From assembly GCA_002480495.1 (NCBI GenBank), contig DLCG01000004.1, forward strand, positions 1-64,000: a DNA stretch of 64,000 nt, in the 5' to 3' direction. Positions 1 to 7,332 of the stretch are shown here, in pieces. How positions within the stretch are numbered: the first letter of the stretch is position 1; every line of letters starts with the position of its first letter. The stretch comes from Rhodobiaceae bacterium UBA7804 (lineage in GTDB: Bacteria; Pseudomonadota; Alphaproteobacteria; Parvibaculales; Parvibaculaceae). Below the pieces are notes generated by a model. The model did not search any database and was not told where the DNA came from. It saw only the letters and a list, made by a program, of their open reading frames with translations. A program made the translations under genes and the position numbers.

Positions 1-227
1 AAATCAACAATATCGGCGCAAAGCAGCCATCTAGAAGGCCGTGCAGGACCCTCTGATCGCCCAGCTGTCCCATCCCAATCCCCCGCCACAGTCTGCGCCC
101 GCCATACGGGCTTTTGGTTGTTCAGACTTGCCGTATCATTCGCTAAAATCCGGATTCGGGGGAAGGGGGGATGGTCGCATAGCGGCGAGGCCGGCCGATC
201 TCCATTCGACAAGCGGAAAGAGGACGC

Positions 228-1565
228 ATGTCCAGCGGGCAGCTGAAAAAGCGCGGAGCCAAGGCAAAAAAGCCCGAGCCGGCGAAGGAATCGAAGGGAA
301 GCAAGGGCGATCTCGGCTTCGAGGCCGAGCTTTTCAAAGCCGCCGACAAGCTGCGCGGCAACATGGAGCCCTCCGACTACAAGCATGTCGCGCTCGGCCT
401 GATCTTCCTCAAGCACATCTCGGACAGTTTCGAGGCGAAGCGCGCCGAGCTGCTGGCCGACTATCCCGAGGATGCCGAAGACCCCGACGCCTATGCCGCC
501 GACAACACCTTCTGGGTGCCCAAGGAGGCGCGCTGGTCGCATCTTCAGGCGAGCGCGAAGCAGCCCGGCATCAGCAAGCTGATCGACGAGGCGATGATTA
601 CCATCGAAAAGCGCAACGAGAGCCTGAAGGGCGTGCTCCCAAAGGACTATGCGCGCCCCGCGCTCAACGCCGTCATGCTGGGCGAGCTGATAGACCTTAT
701 CTCAGGGATAGCTCTGGGACAGGAGAGGGGCCAGTCGCGCGACGTCCTCGGCCGCGTCTATGAATATTTCCTCGGCCAGTTCGCGGGCTCGGAGGGAAAG
801 CGCGGTGGCGAGTTCTACACGCCGCGCTCCGTCGTCCGCACCATGGTCGAGATGCTCGAGCCCTACAAGGGCCGCGTCTACGATCCCTGTTGCGGCTCGG
901 GCGGCATGTTCGTCCAGTCGGAGAAATTCGCCGAAGAGCATGAAGGCCGCATCGGCGACATCGCCGTCTATGGGGAGGAGTCAAACTACACGACTTGGCG
1001 GCTCTGCAAGATGAACCTCGCCGTGCGCGGCATCGACGCGGACATCCGCTGGAACAGCGAAGGCAGCTTCCACAAGGACGAGCTGCGCGATCTCCGCGCC
1101 GACTACATCCTCGCCAATCCCCCCTTCAATATTTCGGACTGGGGCGGCGACCGCCTGCGCGAGGACGTCCGCTGGAAATATGGTGTGCCGCCGGCAGGCA
1201 ATGCGAACTTCGCCTGGGTGCAGCACATCGTCCACCATCTCTCGCCTTCCGGTACCGCCGGCGTGGTGCTCGCCAATGGCTCCATGTCGTCGACGCAGTC
1301 CGGCGAGGGCGAGATCCGCCGCGCGCTGATCGAGGGTGTCGAGGGCAAGCCCGGCGTGGTCGATTGCATGGTGGCGCTGCCGGGCCAACTCTTCTATTCG
1401 ACGCAGATTCCCGTCTGCCTCTGGTTCCTCGCCCGCGACCGCTCGAACGGCGTTGCCCGCGACGAAAAGCTGCGCGACCGCCGCAATGAAATCCTCTTCA
1501 TCGACGCGCGCAAGCTCGGCCATATGGTGGACCGTACACCAACCTTTCGGCAGCGGACCCCGTAG
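228..1565 (+). pseudogene. hsdM: Type I restriction-modification N6-adenine methyltransferase HsdM, C-terminally truncated
   Basis: The protein matches HsdM: an N-terminal helical domain (residues about 25-160), then the SAM-binding DPCCGSGGMF motif near residue 225 and the catalytic ANPPFNISDW motif near residue 290. Type I methylases modify adenine as part of an HsdM/HsdS complex. The start follows an AGAGGA ribosome site. The family-like sequence stops at FIDARKLGHMVDRT (about 1537); the usual conserved tail is replaced by eleven unrelated residues and a TAG. No hsdS follows; the next recognisable hsd sequence is an hsdR tail about 12 kb away. I infer an insertion or recombination at about 1537 that probably inactivated the system. 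The truncated protein may still fold around its catalytic core. Confidence 0.88.
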
Positions 1566-1625
1566 TTCGATATATGAGCGGGATAGCAGGCTTAGAGGTA
1601 TCGGAGGCGATGGATGGAACGAGGT

Positions 1626-1641
1626 TTATCCCGTTGTCCCA
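1626..1641 (+). repeat. Left copy of a 16-bp inverted repeat flanking hipBA
   Basis: The sequence TTATCCCGTTGTCCCA lies between the broken hsdM and the 3' end of hipA. Its exact reverse complement is at 3470-3485, beyond the hipB promoter, so the pair encloses the toxin-antitoxin unit. The match does not extend beyond about two more bases. It could be a mobile-unit end, a recombinase site or a regulatory site; no transposase lies between the copies. Confidence 0.6.
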
Positions 1642-1713
1642 TCTCTCTACTGCAGGTAGTGGGACTTGATCAGATTTTCCGGGCCAAGCTTGCGGTTCCA
1701 AAGTCTGGTTCGC

Positions 1714-3042
1714 TTAGCTCTGCAAACGAAATGCACCGCCTCGCCTGAGAAACGCGTCGCGCTCGGGTATTTCTACGGATATGGCGAGCGCGTCGGCAAT
1801 AAGCGCGATCTGATGGGCGATCATGTCGCCGAGGATCTTCATCCGACCACCCTGGAACGTATCGACATTGCCGGCGATGGCGGTCAGAGTATCCCGAACG
1901 CTGTTCAGGACTTCTTCTTCGGCGGATTTGCCGCGGGATCTTATGCCTACCGCCCGCACAAACTCGAAGAATGCGTCTCGCGTAAGTGCCTCCATCTGGC
2001 CGGCGGCGCCGACATGCAGGGAGAAGTCGTGATTGGCGCTTCGATCCAGAAGCACGGGCACGACGTCATAAAGCGGCGCGAGCTCAGGCGTGCTTCCACG
2101 ATAAATGAGAGCGTGGTTCTTGGCATGGTTGTCGGTGTTCCCGACAGCAAGATTCAGAACCGTCATTTGAAGAAAGAGCCGGCGGGCTCTCGCCGGCAGG
2201 CGTGTTTGTCCGAGCAGTTTGCCAACAGCGGCAGCATTGAAAATACGTTCGCCTTTTCCGTATCGCTCGTATTTCAGGCCCTTCGGCAGACCCATTGCCT
2301 GGCAAAAATCTTCTTGATGAATTCGACTCACGACGCCATTCGTCACGTTACGGTCAAACCGTGTAATGAGAAGGCCGCGCGCATCGTCGATTTCCAGCGG
2401 CTCTACTTGAGCAACCTGGTCCGCATAAATCTTCTCCGCAAGCGACATCAGCCGATACTCATAATCGACGAGTACCTCTTCGCCGCGGCGAGGGACCTTC
2501 AGAATATGCGTGGTTGGCACGCCGCTTTCACGCGACGGAAGCGCAAAGCTGCCATCGGGGAGCCTGGCAAGCGCAATTTTTCCCTGAACACCCGCCAGCG
2601 GCGACGGGTCTTTGGTATCGGGCGGCAAGCGCCGTTCATCGCGCAGCGAGCGCATGATGCCGGCGAGATCCTTTGCGCTCAGAATTTCGTAGTCCCTATC
2701 GAGCCTCCCCGGCTTCTTGCCGGGGCCCGCGCCGGCGGGCACGCATGAGATCGCTCCGGGACAGTCCCGTCCGAGATAATAAAGAAGTCCGGCGATATCG
2801 GAACGATCGATGTCGTGCTTGGCCATCACCGCTTCGAGTGAGGAATTCTCCTGAAGCAGGTTGTCGAAAAACGCGCGGGCCTCGTTATCTCTGAAAATCT
2901 CGCGCTCGAGGGGTAAGGCGAGCGAGAGCGGGCATTTCGCTCCGGAGCCGTAGCGAAATGCGAGCGCGCCTTGTTCGTCGGCGGAGAGGCGTCCGACCGG
3001 CTCATCCTCGCCCTCGAAGAAGACATCAATCTCTCGTGTCAT
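1714..3042 (-). CDS. hipA: HipA-family serine/threonine kinase toxin
   Basis: A 442-residue protein with HipA architecture: an N-terminal 'couple_hipA' domain (about 5-105), then the kinase-like C-terminal domain. Visible motifs are SPLAGVQGKIAL near residue 150 (the ATP-loop serine region), the catalytic-loop VGNTDNHAKNHAL near residue 310, and LAPLYDVVP just after it. HipA kinases phosphorylate glutamyl-tRNA synthetase or other targets and cause growth arrest or persistence. The ATG overlaps the hipB stop codon as ATGA, so the toxin is translationally coupled to its antitoxin. Length is normal and no lesion is visible. It lies within the cargo that separates hsdM from the hsdR remnant. Confidence 0.93.
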   Translation of the reverse strand: MTREIDVFFEGEDEPVGRLSADEQGALAFRYGSGAKCPLSLALPLEREIFRDNEARAFFDNLLQENSSLEAVMAKHDIDRSDIAGLLYYLGRDCPGAISCVPAGAGPGKKPGRLDRDYEILSAKDLAGIMRSLRDERRLPPDTKDPSPLAGVQGKIALARLPDGSFALPSRESGVPTTHILKVPRRGEEVLVDYEYRLMSLAEKIYADQVAQVEPLEIDDARGLLITRFDRNVTNGVVSRIHQEDFCQAMGLPKGLKYERYGKGERIFNAAAVGKLLGQTRLPARARRLFLQMTVLNLAVGNTDNHAKNHALIYRGSTPELAPLYDVVPVLLDRSANHDFSLHVGAAGQMEALTRDAFFEFVRAVGIRSRGKSAEEEVLNSVRDTLTAIAGNVDTFQGGRMKILGDMIAHQIALIADALAISVEIPERDAFLRRGGAFRLQS

Positions 3043-3263
3043 GTTCTGGGCTCCAGCCGCACATCGAGACCAAGCTCTACGGCAGCTGCCAACGCCATTT
3101 CGATCGAGACCCCGCGCTCACCGTTCTCGAGAGCCGAGATCAAGCGGCGAGATGCGCCGGTGGCTGAGGCGAGCTCAGCCTGAGTAAGCTTCCCGGCCTT
3201 GCGACGCCGCCGAATCTCGGCGCCGAATTCCTTAGGCGATGTCACAAAAACCGGAATAGCCAT
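3039..3263 (-). CDS. hipB: HipB-like HTH antitoxin/autorepressor
   Basis: A 74-residue XRE-type protein. The helix-turn-helix is visible as LTQAELASATGASRRLISALENGERG, with an arginine-rich stretch (EIRRRRKAGK) just before it. It neutralises HipA and represses the operon. I start at the ATG beginning MAIPVF (3263); another ATG four codons upstream is possible. Longer readings to 3323 are unlikely because they would run through the first of three repeated operator-like sites (3280-3297). It overlaps hipA by four bases. Confidence 0.9.
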   Translation of the reverse strand: MAIPVFVTSPKEFGAEIRRRRKAGKLTQAELASATGASRRLISALENGERGVSIEMALAAAVELGLDVRLEPRT

Positions 3264-3279
3264 TGCCGTTACCATGAAA

Positions 3280-3407
3280 TGAGACGAATACGGCTCATAT
3301 AACAGATGCAGGTCGAAAATCAAGGAAAATGAGACGAATACGGCTCAAAACTATCTGCCAGGCCATGAAGCCGTTAATTGAGGCGAATATGGCTCAAAAT
3401 TTGAGCC
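3280..3407 (-). promoter_or_regulatory. Array of three operator-like palindromes upstream of hipB
   Basis: Three near-identical 18-bp imperfect inverted repeats, TGAGACGAATACGGCTCA at 3280-3297 and 3330-3347 and TGAGGCGAATATGGCTCA at 3379-3396, start 50 and 49 bp apart, close to five helical turns. The third runs into a perfect palindrome GGCTCAAAATTTGAGCC (3391-3407). Position and symmetry fit cooperative HipB binding and autorepression, as known for other hipBA operons, although the sequence differs from the E. coli site. Confidence 0.75.
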
Positions 3408-3679
3408 AAAGCTTGCCGTTAGCCTCAACTTGTCCGTTATCAACTGGTCAATTCAATATATTGATTGGCTGGGACAACGGGATAAGCCTTGATCTAAACA
3501 TTCGTCAGGCCAGTCTCTATGGGAGTGTTGGCCAAACACCGTTGCCGTTGGCTCGCGGCGACTAAATCTGTGTTATTGGCGCAAAGCGGACGCGGCGTTC
3601 AAGATTTTGCGATTGCCCCATTTGATGAAGGACTGTTTGATCTCTCTTCGGTCAAACTCACTTCGCGTACTAAGTTCTG
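3408..3679. other. Intergenic region between the hipB promoter and vsr
   Basis: Apart from the operator array to its left, this stretch holds the right copy of the 16-bp inverted repeat (TGGGACAACGGGATAA, 3470-3485). Two imperfect related words, TTGCCGTTAGC and TTGTCCGTTATC, occur near 3414-3440. The short reading frames here have no family-like features. I see no RNA gene. Confidence 0.5.
3470..3485 (-). repeat. Right copy of the 16-bp inverted repeat flanking hipBA
   Basis: TGGGACAACGGGATAA is the exact reverse complement of 1626-1641. Together they bracket about 1.86 kb containing hipA, hipB and the operator array. Immediately to the left is an AT-rich partial palindrome (CAATATATTG). Confidence 0.6.
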
Positions 3680-4156
3680 TCACTCTTGCGGCTTGCTGCT
3701 GACTACCTCCGTTTCGCCGATCTCGACCTCCTTTGAAGCGCTGGCAAGCCAGGAAGTAAGGCGGCGAACTACAGCGTCGACACAGTCAGGCCTTTTGAGA
3801 GCACACTCCCAAACTGTCGCTACCCGCCATCCGGCGTGACGAAGCTTGATGCGAACGATATCGTCCCGTGCGACGTTCGCTGAGAACTTTGTCTGCCAGA
3901 AATCTGAGCGCGTAGCGGGCGTGGCTGCATAACGACAGCCGGCGTGGCGATGCCAGAAGCATCCGTGCACTAAGATGACTGCACGGTACTTTGGAAGGAC
4001 CATGTCGGGACGTCCGGGGAGTTGTGTGACATGTAGACGATACCGGAATCCCCGCGCATGTAGGGCTCGCCGAAGGACCAGTTCCGGCGTGGTATTCTTG
4101 CCTCCGATGCCGGCCATCATCCGGGAACGGGTCTCCTTGTCTACGACATCGGCCAT
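3680..4156 (-). CDS. vsr: Very short patch repair (Vsr) endonuclease
   Basis: A 158-residue protein with the Vsr pattern: N-terminal DKETRSRMMAGIGGKNTTPE, then GRPDMVLPKYRAVILVHGCF with the catalytic aspartate, and HGCFWHRHAGC with the active-site histidines and zinc-binding cysteine, followed by TRSDFWQTKF. Vsr nicks T:G mismatches produced by deamination of 5-methylcytosine. It is encoded divergently from the cytosine methyltransferase at 4222, with about 65 bp between the starts, the classical partnership. In this type of locus Vsr-like nucleases may instead act in restriction; the sequence does not decide which. Length is typical and the motifs are intact. Confidence 0.92.
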   Translation of the reverse strand: MADVVDKETRSRMMAGIGGKNTTPELVLRRALHARGFRYRLHVTQLPGRPDMVLPKYRAVILVHGCFWHRHAGCRYAATPATRSDFWQTKFSANVARDDIVRIKLRHAGWRVATVWECALKRPDCVDAVVRRLTSWLASASKEVEIGETEVVSSKPQE

Positions 4157-4221
4157 GTGCGCCCTGGTTTTCCTGTCAGAACCTAGTATACAACGGCTTG
4201 CATTCTCAGCAGGAGCCAGCC

Positions 4222-5775
4222 TTGCCCTCTAGTTTCGGCATTGTGGACCTTTTCGCCGGCCCGGGCGGACTGGGCGAGGGTTTTGCGTCCCTCCGGGAAA
4301 GTGGGCATGCAACTTTCAGAATTGGCATCTCGGTTGAGAAAGAGGCTTCGGCCCATCGAACCCTGACTCTGCGCGCATTTCTGCGCGAGTACCAAGCGCG
4401 CCACGGAATTCTGCCAGAGCAATTCATTGATTTCCATGCAGGACTGCTTCCCGAACCCGACTGGTCGGCGGTGGACGCCAAAGCGTGGCGCCTTGCAACC
4501 CACGAAGCGAGGGCACTCGAGCTCGGCACACCCGCCGCCGCGAGGGCAATTGATGCCGCCATCAAGAAGCTTCGTGACGACAACGATGACACAATCCTGA
4601 TCGGTGGCCCGCCTTGTCAGGCCTATTCTCTCGTGGGGCGCGCCCGCTCAAAAGGCAAGGTTGGCTATGTGCCGGAAGACGATGAGCGGCACTACCTGTT
4701 TCGCGAGTACATCCGGGTACTCGACAGGCTTCGCCCCGCTGCGTTCGTGATGGAAAACGTCAAAGGCATGCTTTCCTCGACAGTTGAAAGCCGCCTCGTC
4801 TTCGAGATGCTTATGGAGGACCTTTCGTCGCTCGGAAAGCGCCGTGGTCATCAGTATGAGCTTCGGGCAATCCGGGTGGAGGGTGGGAAGGCCAAGCTGC
4901 AGGAAGCGGCGCAACCCTCGGACTTTATCGTCCGCGCGGAAGAATTCGGCGTGCCTCAACGGCGCCATAGGGTGATCATTGTTGGCATCCGGTCCGATCT
5001 CGTATCCAGGGCCGCCTGCGCCGAGGTCGTGATTTCAGGGGCAGCGCGGACGGTCCGTGATGCCATAGAAGCCATGCCGGCCCTGCGCAGTGGCATCAGC
5101 CGAGGTCGAGACGATGCTTCGGCGTGGCGTCAGGAAGTCACCAAAGCCGCTAAACAGCTGGCCGCAATCTTCAGGGGAAAACGCGATGGCCATCTCCGGG
5201 ATCGGTTCTTGTCCGTTGCGCAGCAGATGGCTTGCGGATCAGCGCACTTACGCTCGAACTCATGTCTGCCCGACGGCTATGCCACTTCAGCCGATGCGTT
5301 GTTGTACTGGATTGAAAGGCCCGATCTTCGCGCAATTGCACAGCATGAGACCCGCGGCCATATGGTGTCGGATCTCGGACGGTATCTCTTTGCGGCTGTG
5401 TTCGGTGATGTCCGAGGGTACAGCCCGAAAGCCGGCGACTTTCCTCCGGCGCTCAGTCCGGATCACCGGAACTGGCACAGCGGAGTCTTCAATGACAGAT
5501 TTCGGGTACAGCTCTTCGATGAAGCGTCGACCACAGTCACGAGTCATATCTCGAAGGACGGACATTATTTCATCCATCCGGACCCAATTCAGTGCCGCAG
5601 CCTGACCGTGCGCGAGGCGGCCCGGCTACAGACATTCCCCGACGACTATCTCTTCTTGGGGAATCGGACCCAGCAGTACGTCCAGGTAGGAAATGCAGTT
5701 CCCCCCTTCTTGGCTCGACAAATTGCAGCTCTCATCCGTGCTTCTCTGACAGGCGACGATCACCGTAAAGCCTGA
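4222..5775 (+). CDS. DNA (cytosine-5-)-methyltransferase
   Basis: Motif I is VDLFAGPGGLGEGF at the N-terminus, motif IV is IGGPPCQAYSLVGRAR near residue 130 with the catalytic cysteine, motif VI is FVMENVKGM, motif VIII is FGVPQRRHRVIIVG, and motif X includes QVGNAVPPFLARQIA at the end. It methylates cytosine at C5; the recognition site cannot be read from sequence. I use TTG at 4222, seven bases after AGGAG (4211-4215), giving 517 residues; a TTG eight codons earlier lacks a good site. At about 515 residues it is longer than many type II enzymes, with a long target-recognition region (about 210-440). It heads the co-oriented run MORC-like ATPase, Z1 helicase, PD-(D/E)XK and AIPR. Confidence 0.93.
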   Translation: MPSSFGIVDLFAGPGGLGEGFASLRESGHATFRIGISVEKEASAHRTLTLRAFLREYQARHGILPEQFIDFHAGLLPEPDWSAVDAKAWRLATHEARALELGTPAAARAIDAAIKKLRDDNDDTILIGGPPCQAYSLVGRARSKGKVGYVPEDDERHYLFREYIRVLDRLRPAAFVMENVKGMLSSTVESRLVFEMLMEDLSSLGKRRGHQYELRAIRVEGGKAKLQEAAQPSDFIVRAEEFGVPQRRHRVIIVGIRSDLVSRAACAEVVISGAARTVRDAIEAMPALRSGISRGRDDASAWRQEVTKAAKQLAAIFRGKRDGHLRDRFLSVAQQMACGSAHLRSNSCLPDGYATSADALLYWIERPDLRAIAQHETRGHMVSDLGRYLFAAVFGDVRGYSPKAGDFPPALSPDHRNWHSGVFNDRFRVQLFDEASTTVTSHISKDGHYFIHPDPIQCRSLTVREAARLQTFPDDYLFLGNRTQQYVQVGNAVPPFLARQIAALIRASLTGDDHRKA

Positions 5776-5838
5776 TCGCCTTGTAACCTTCTATTGTTCG
5801 CGTAAAAATAAGCGCCGATATCCTCGGGGAAGGTTCGA

Positions 5839-7332
5839 ATGCAGAAAGTAGGCTCTTCAAGGCGGGCGGACGCGACCCCCCATGCGGCTGCGCTGATCGA
5901 AGGCCTGAGAGATATCGGCTACTCTCTCGAGACTGCAATATCCGACATCATAGACAATTCAGTGACGGCGGGCGCCCGTAACGTCCGGATTGTCACCGAA
6001 ACTCTTTCGGATAATCCGCACATAGCCATTGTCGACGACGGAACAGGCATGAGCGAAGACGAGCTCATTGCCGCCATGCGCCCCGGCAGTCGAAATCCGT
6101 TGGCAACGCGCGACGAGCCCGATCTCGGCCGATTCGGGCTCGGGCTGAAGAGCGCCAGTTTCTCGCAATGCAGACGACTCACCGTTGTTTCGCGAAAAGC
6201 CGGCAAGACTTCTGCGGCTGTTTGGGATCTGGACGATGTCGCAGAGCGGAACGAATGGTCGGTACAATTGCCCGACAATGTTTCTGGCATCCCCGGGCTT
6301 GATCAACTGAGTTCAGCTGGGACACTTGTTCTCTGGCAGAAACTGGATCGCCTGACCAGTGGCCTTTCGCAGAACCCCGTCAAACGAACCGAGATCGTCA
6401 ACCGGAGAATCGCCGAGACAGAGCGGCACCTACGCTTGGTGTTTCACCGCTTCATGGAAGATGCACAACCGCTCGTCATCATGCTGAATGGTCGTCGCCT
6501 GAACCCACTCGACCCATTTGTCAGTAAGAACTCAGCGACTATTCACGACCCGGAGGAAAAGGTCTCGCTGGTTCATGGAGATGTGGAAATCCAGAGCTTC
6601 ACGCTACCCCATCACCGACAGATGAACAAAGCTGACTGGGAAGACATTGCCGGTCCTGAGGGCCATCTGAAGTCTCAGGGATTCTACTTGTACCGGGGCA
6701 AACGGCTTATCCTTCATGGCACTTGGTTTGGGCTCTGTCGTCAATCCGAACTAACCAAACTCTCTAGGGTGAGAATTGACATTCCGAACAGCATGGACGC
6801 CGACTGGAAAATTGACGTCAAAAAGTCCTCAGCTCAGTTGCCTCCAGCCGTCCGAGATCGTCTCAAGAAAGTCATTGAGCGCATACAAAGCGGTTCGAAG
6901 CGAACATATCGAAATGTCGGCCAGAAGCTTGTGAATAACGAGCGGTTGCCCATGTGGCAACGCATACAGGCCGAAGGACGAATTCGGTATCGCCCAAACG
7001 TAGAGCATCCCGCTTTCGCTGACTTCTCTGAGAAGCTGTCCCCGGAGCTTCGGCGTGGATTTTTCAATTGCATCGCCTTGGTTGGCGCGTCCCTTCCCAT
7101 CGAAACCTTGCACGCCGACATGGCAGGCGCACCCGAACAAATCATTGCGGACCGTGTAGACGAAGACACTCTGGTTCAAGCCGTCCAGTCAACCATTGCG
7201 GTTCTTATGGGAGCTGGGAAGGATCTCAGTGAGATCATGATGTTGATGAAAGACGTCGACCCCTTTCGGTCTGCTTGGGAAGACACTCAGCGCATTGTAA
7301 CAGCCACAATCGAAATGAGAGAAGATCAGTGA
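5839..7332 (+). CDS. MutL/MORC-like GHKL ATPase of a modification-linked defence operon
   Basis: A 497-residue protein with a GHKL ATP-binding fold. The N box is ETAISDIIDNSVTAGA (residues 31-46), motif II is VDDGTGM (65-71) and motif III is GRFGLGLKSAS (97-107). A DNA-gyrase/MutL S5-like region follows. Families of this type, ancestral to eukaryotic MORC, are known in restriction loci with a C5-methylase, Vsr, a Z1 helicase and a nuclease (described by Iyer, Abhiman and Aravind). A DNA-dependent clamp or loop-closing role is inference. The start follows GGGGAAGG. Its stop overlaps the next GTG start, so translation is coupled. Confidence 0.85.
   Translation: MQKVGSSRRADATPHAAALIEGLRDIGYSLETAISDIIDNSVTAGARNVRIVTETLSDNPHIAIVDDGTGMSEDELIAAMRPGSRNPLATRDEPDLGRFGLGLKSASFSQCRRLTVVSRKAGKTSAAVWDLDDVAERNEWSVQLPDNVSGIPGLDQLSSAGTLVLWQKLDRLTSGLSQNPVKRTEIVNRRIAETERHLRLVFHRFMEDAQPLVIMLNGRRLNPLDPFVSKNSATIHDPEEKVSLVHGDVEIQSFTLPHHRQMNKADWEDIAGPEGHLKSQGFYLYRGKRLILHGTWFGLCRQSELTKLSRVRIDIPNSMDADWKIDVKKSSAQLPPAVRDRLKKVIERIQSGSKRTYRNVGQKLVNNERLPMWQRIQAEGRIRYRPNVEHPAFADFSEKLSPELRRGFFNCIALVGASLPIETLHADMAGAPEQIIADRVDEDTLVQAVQSTIAVLMGAGKDLSEIMMLMKDVDPFRSAWEDTQRIVTATIEMREDQ

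Noticed and set aside
41..763. 240-residue plus-strand frame overlapping hsdM
   Set aside because: It is the +1 shadow of hsdM, rich in Arg/Ala/Gly with no motifs; the hsdM frame carries all the family motifs.
1666..2748. 360-residue plus-strand frame opposite hipA
   Set aside because: Antisense to an intact hipA with all kinase motifs; no ribosome site or recognisable domain.
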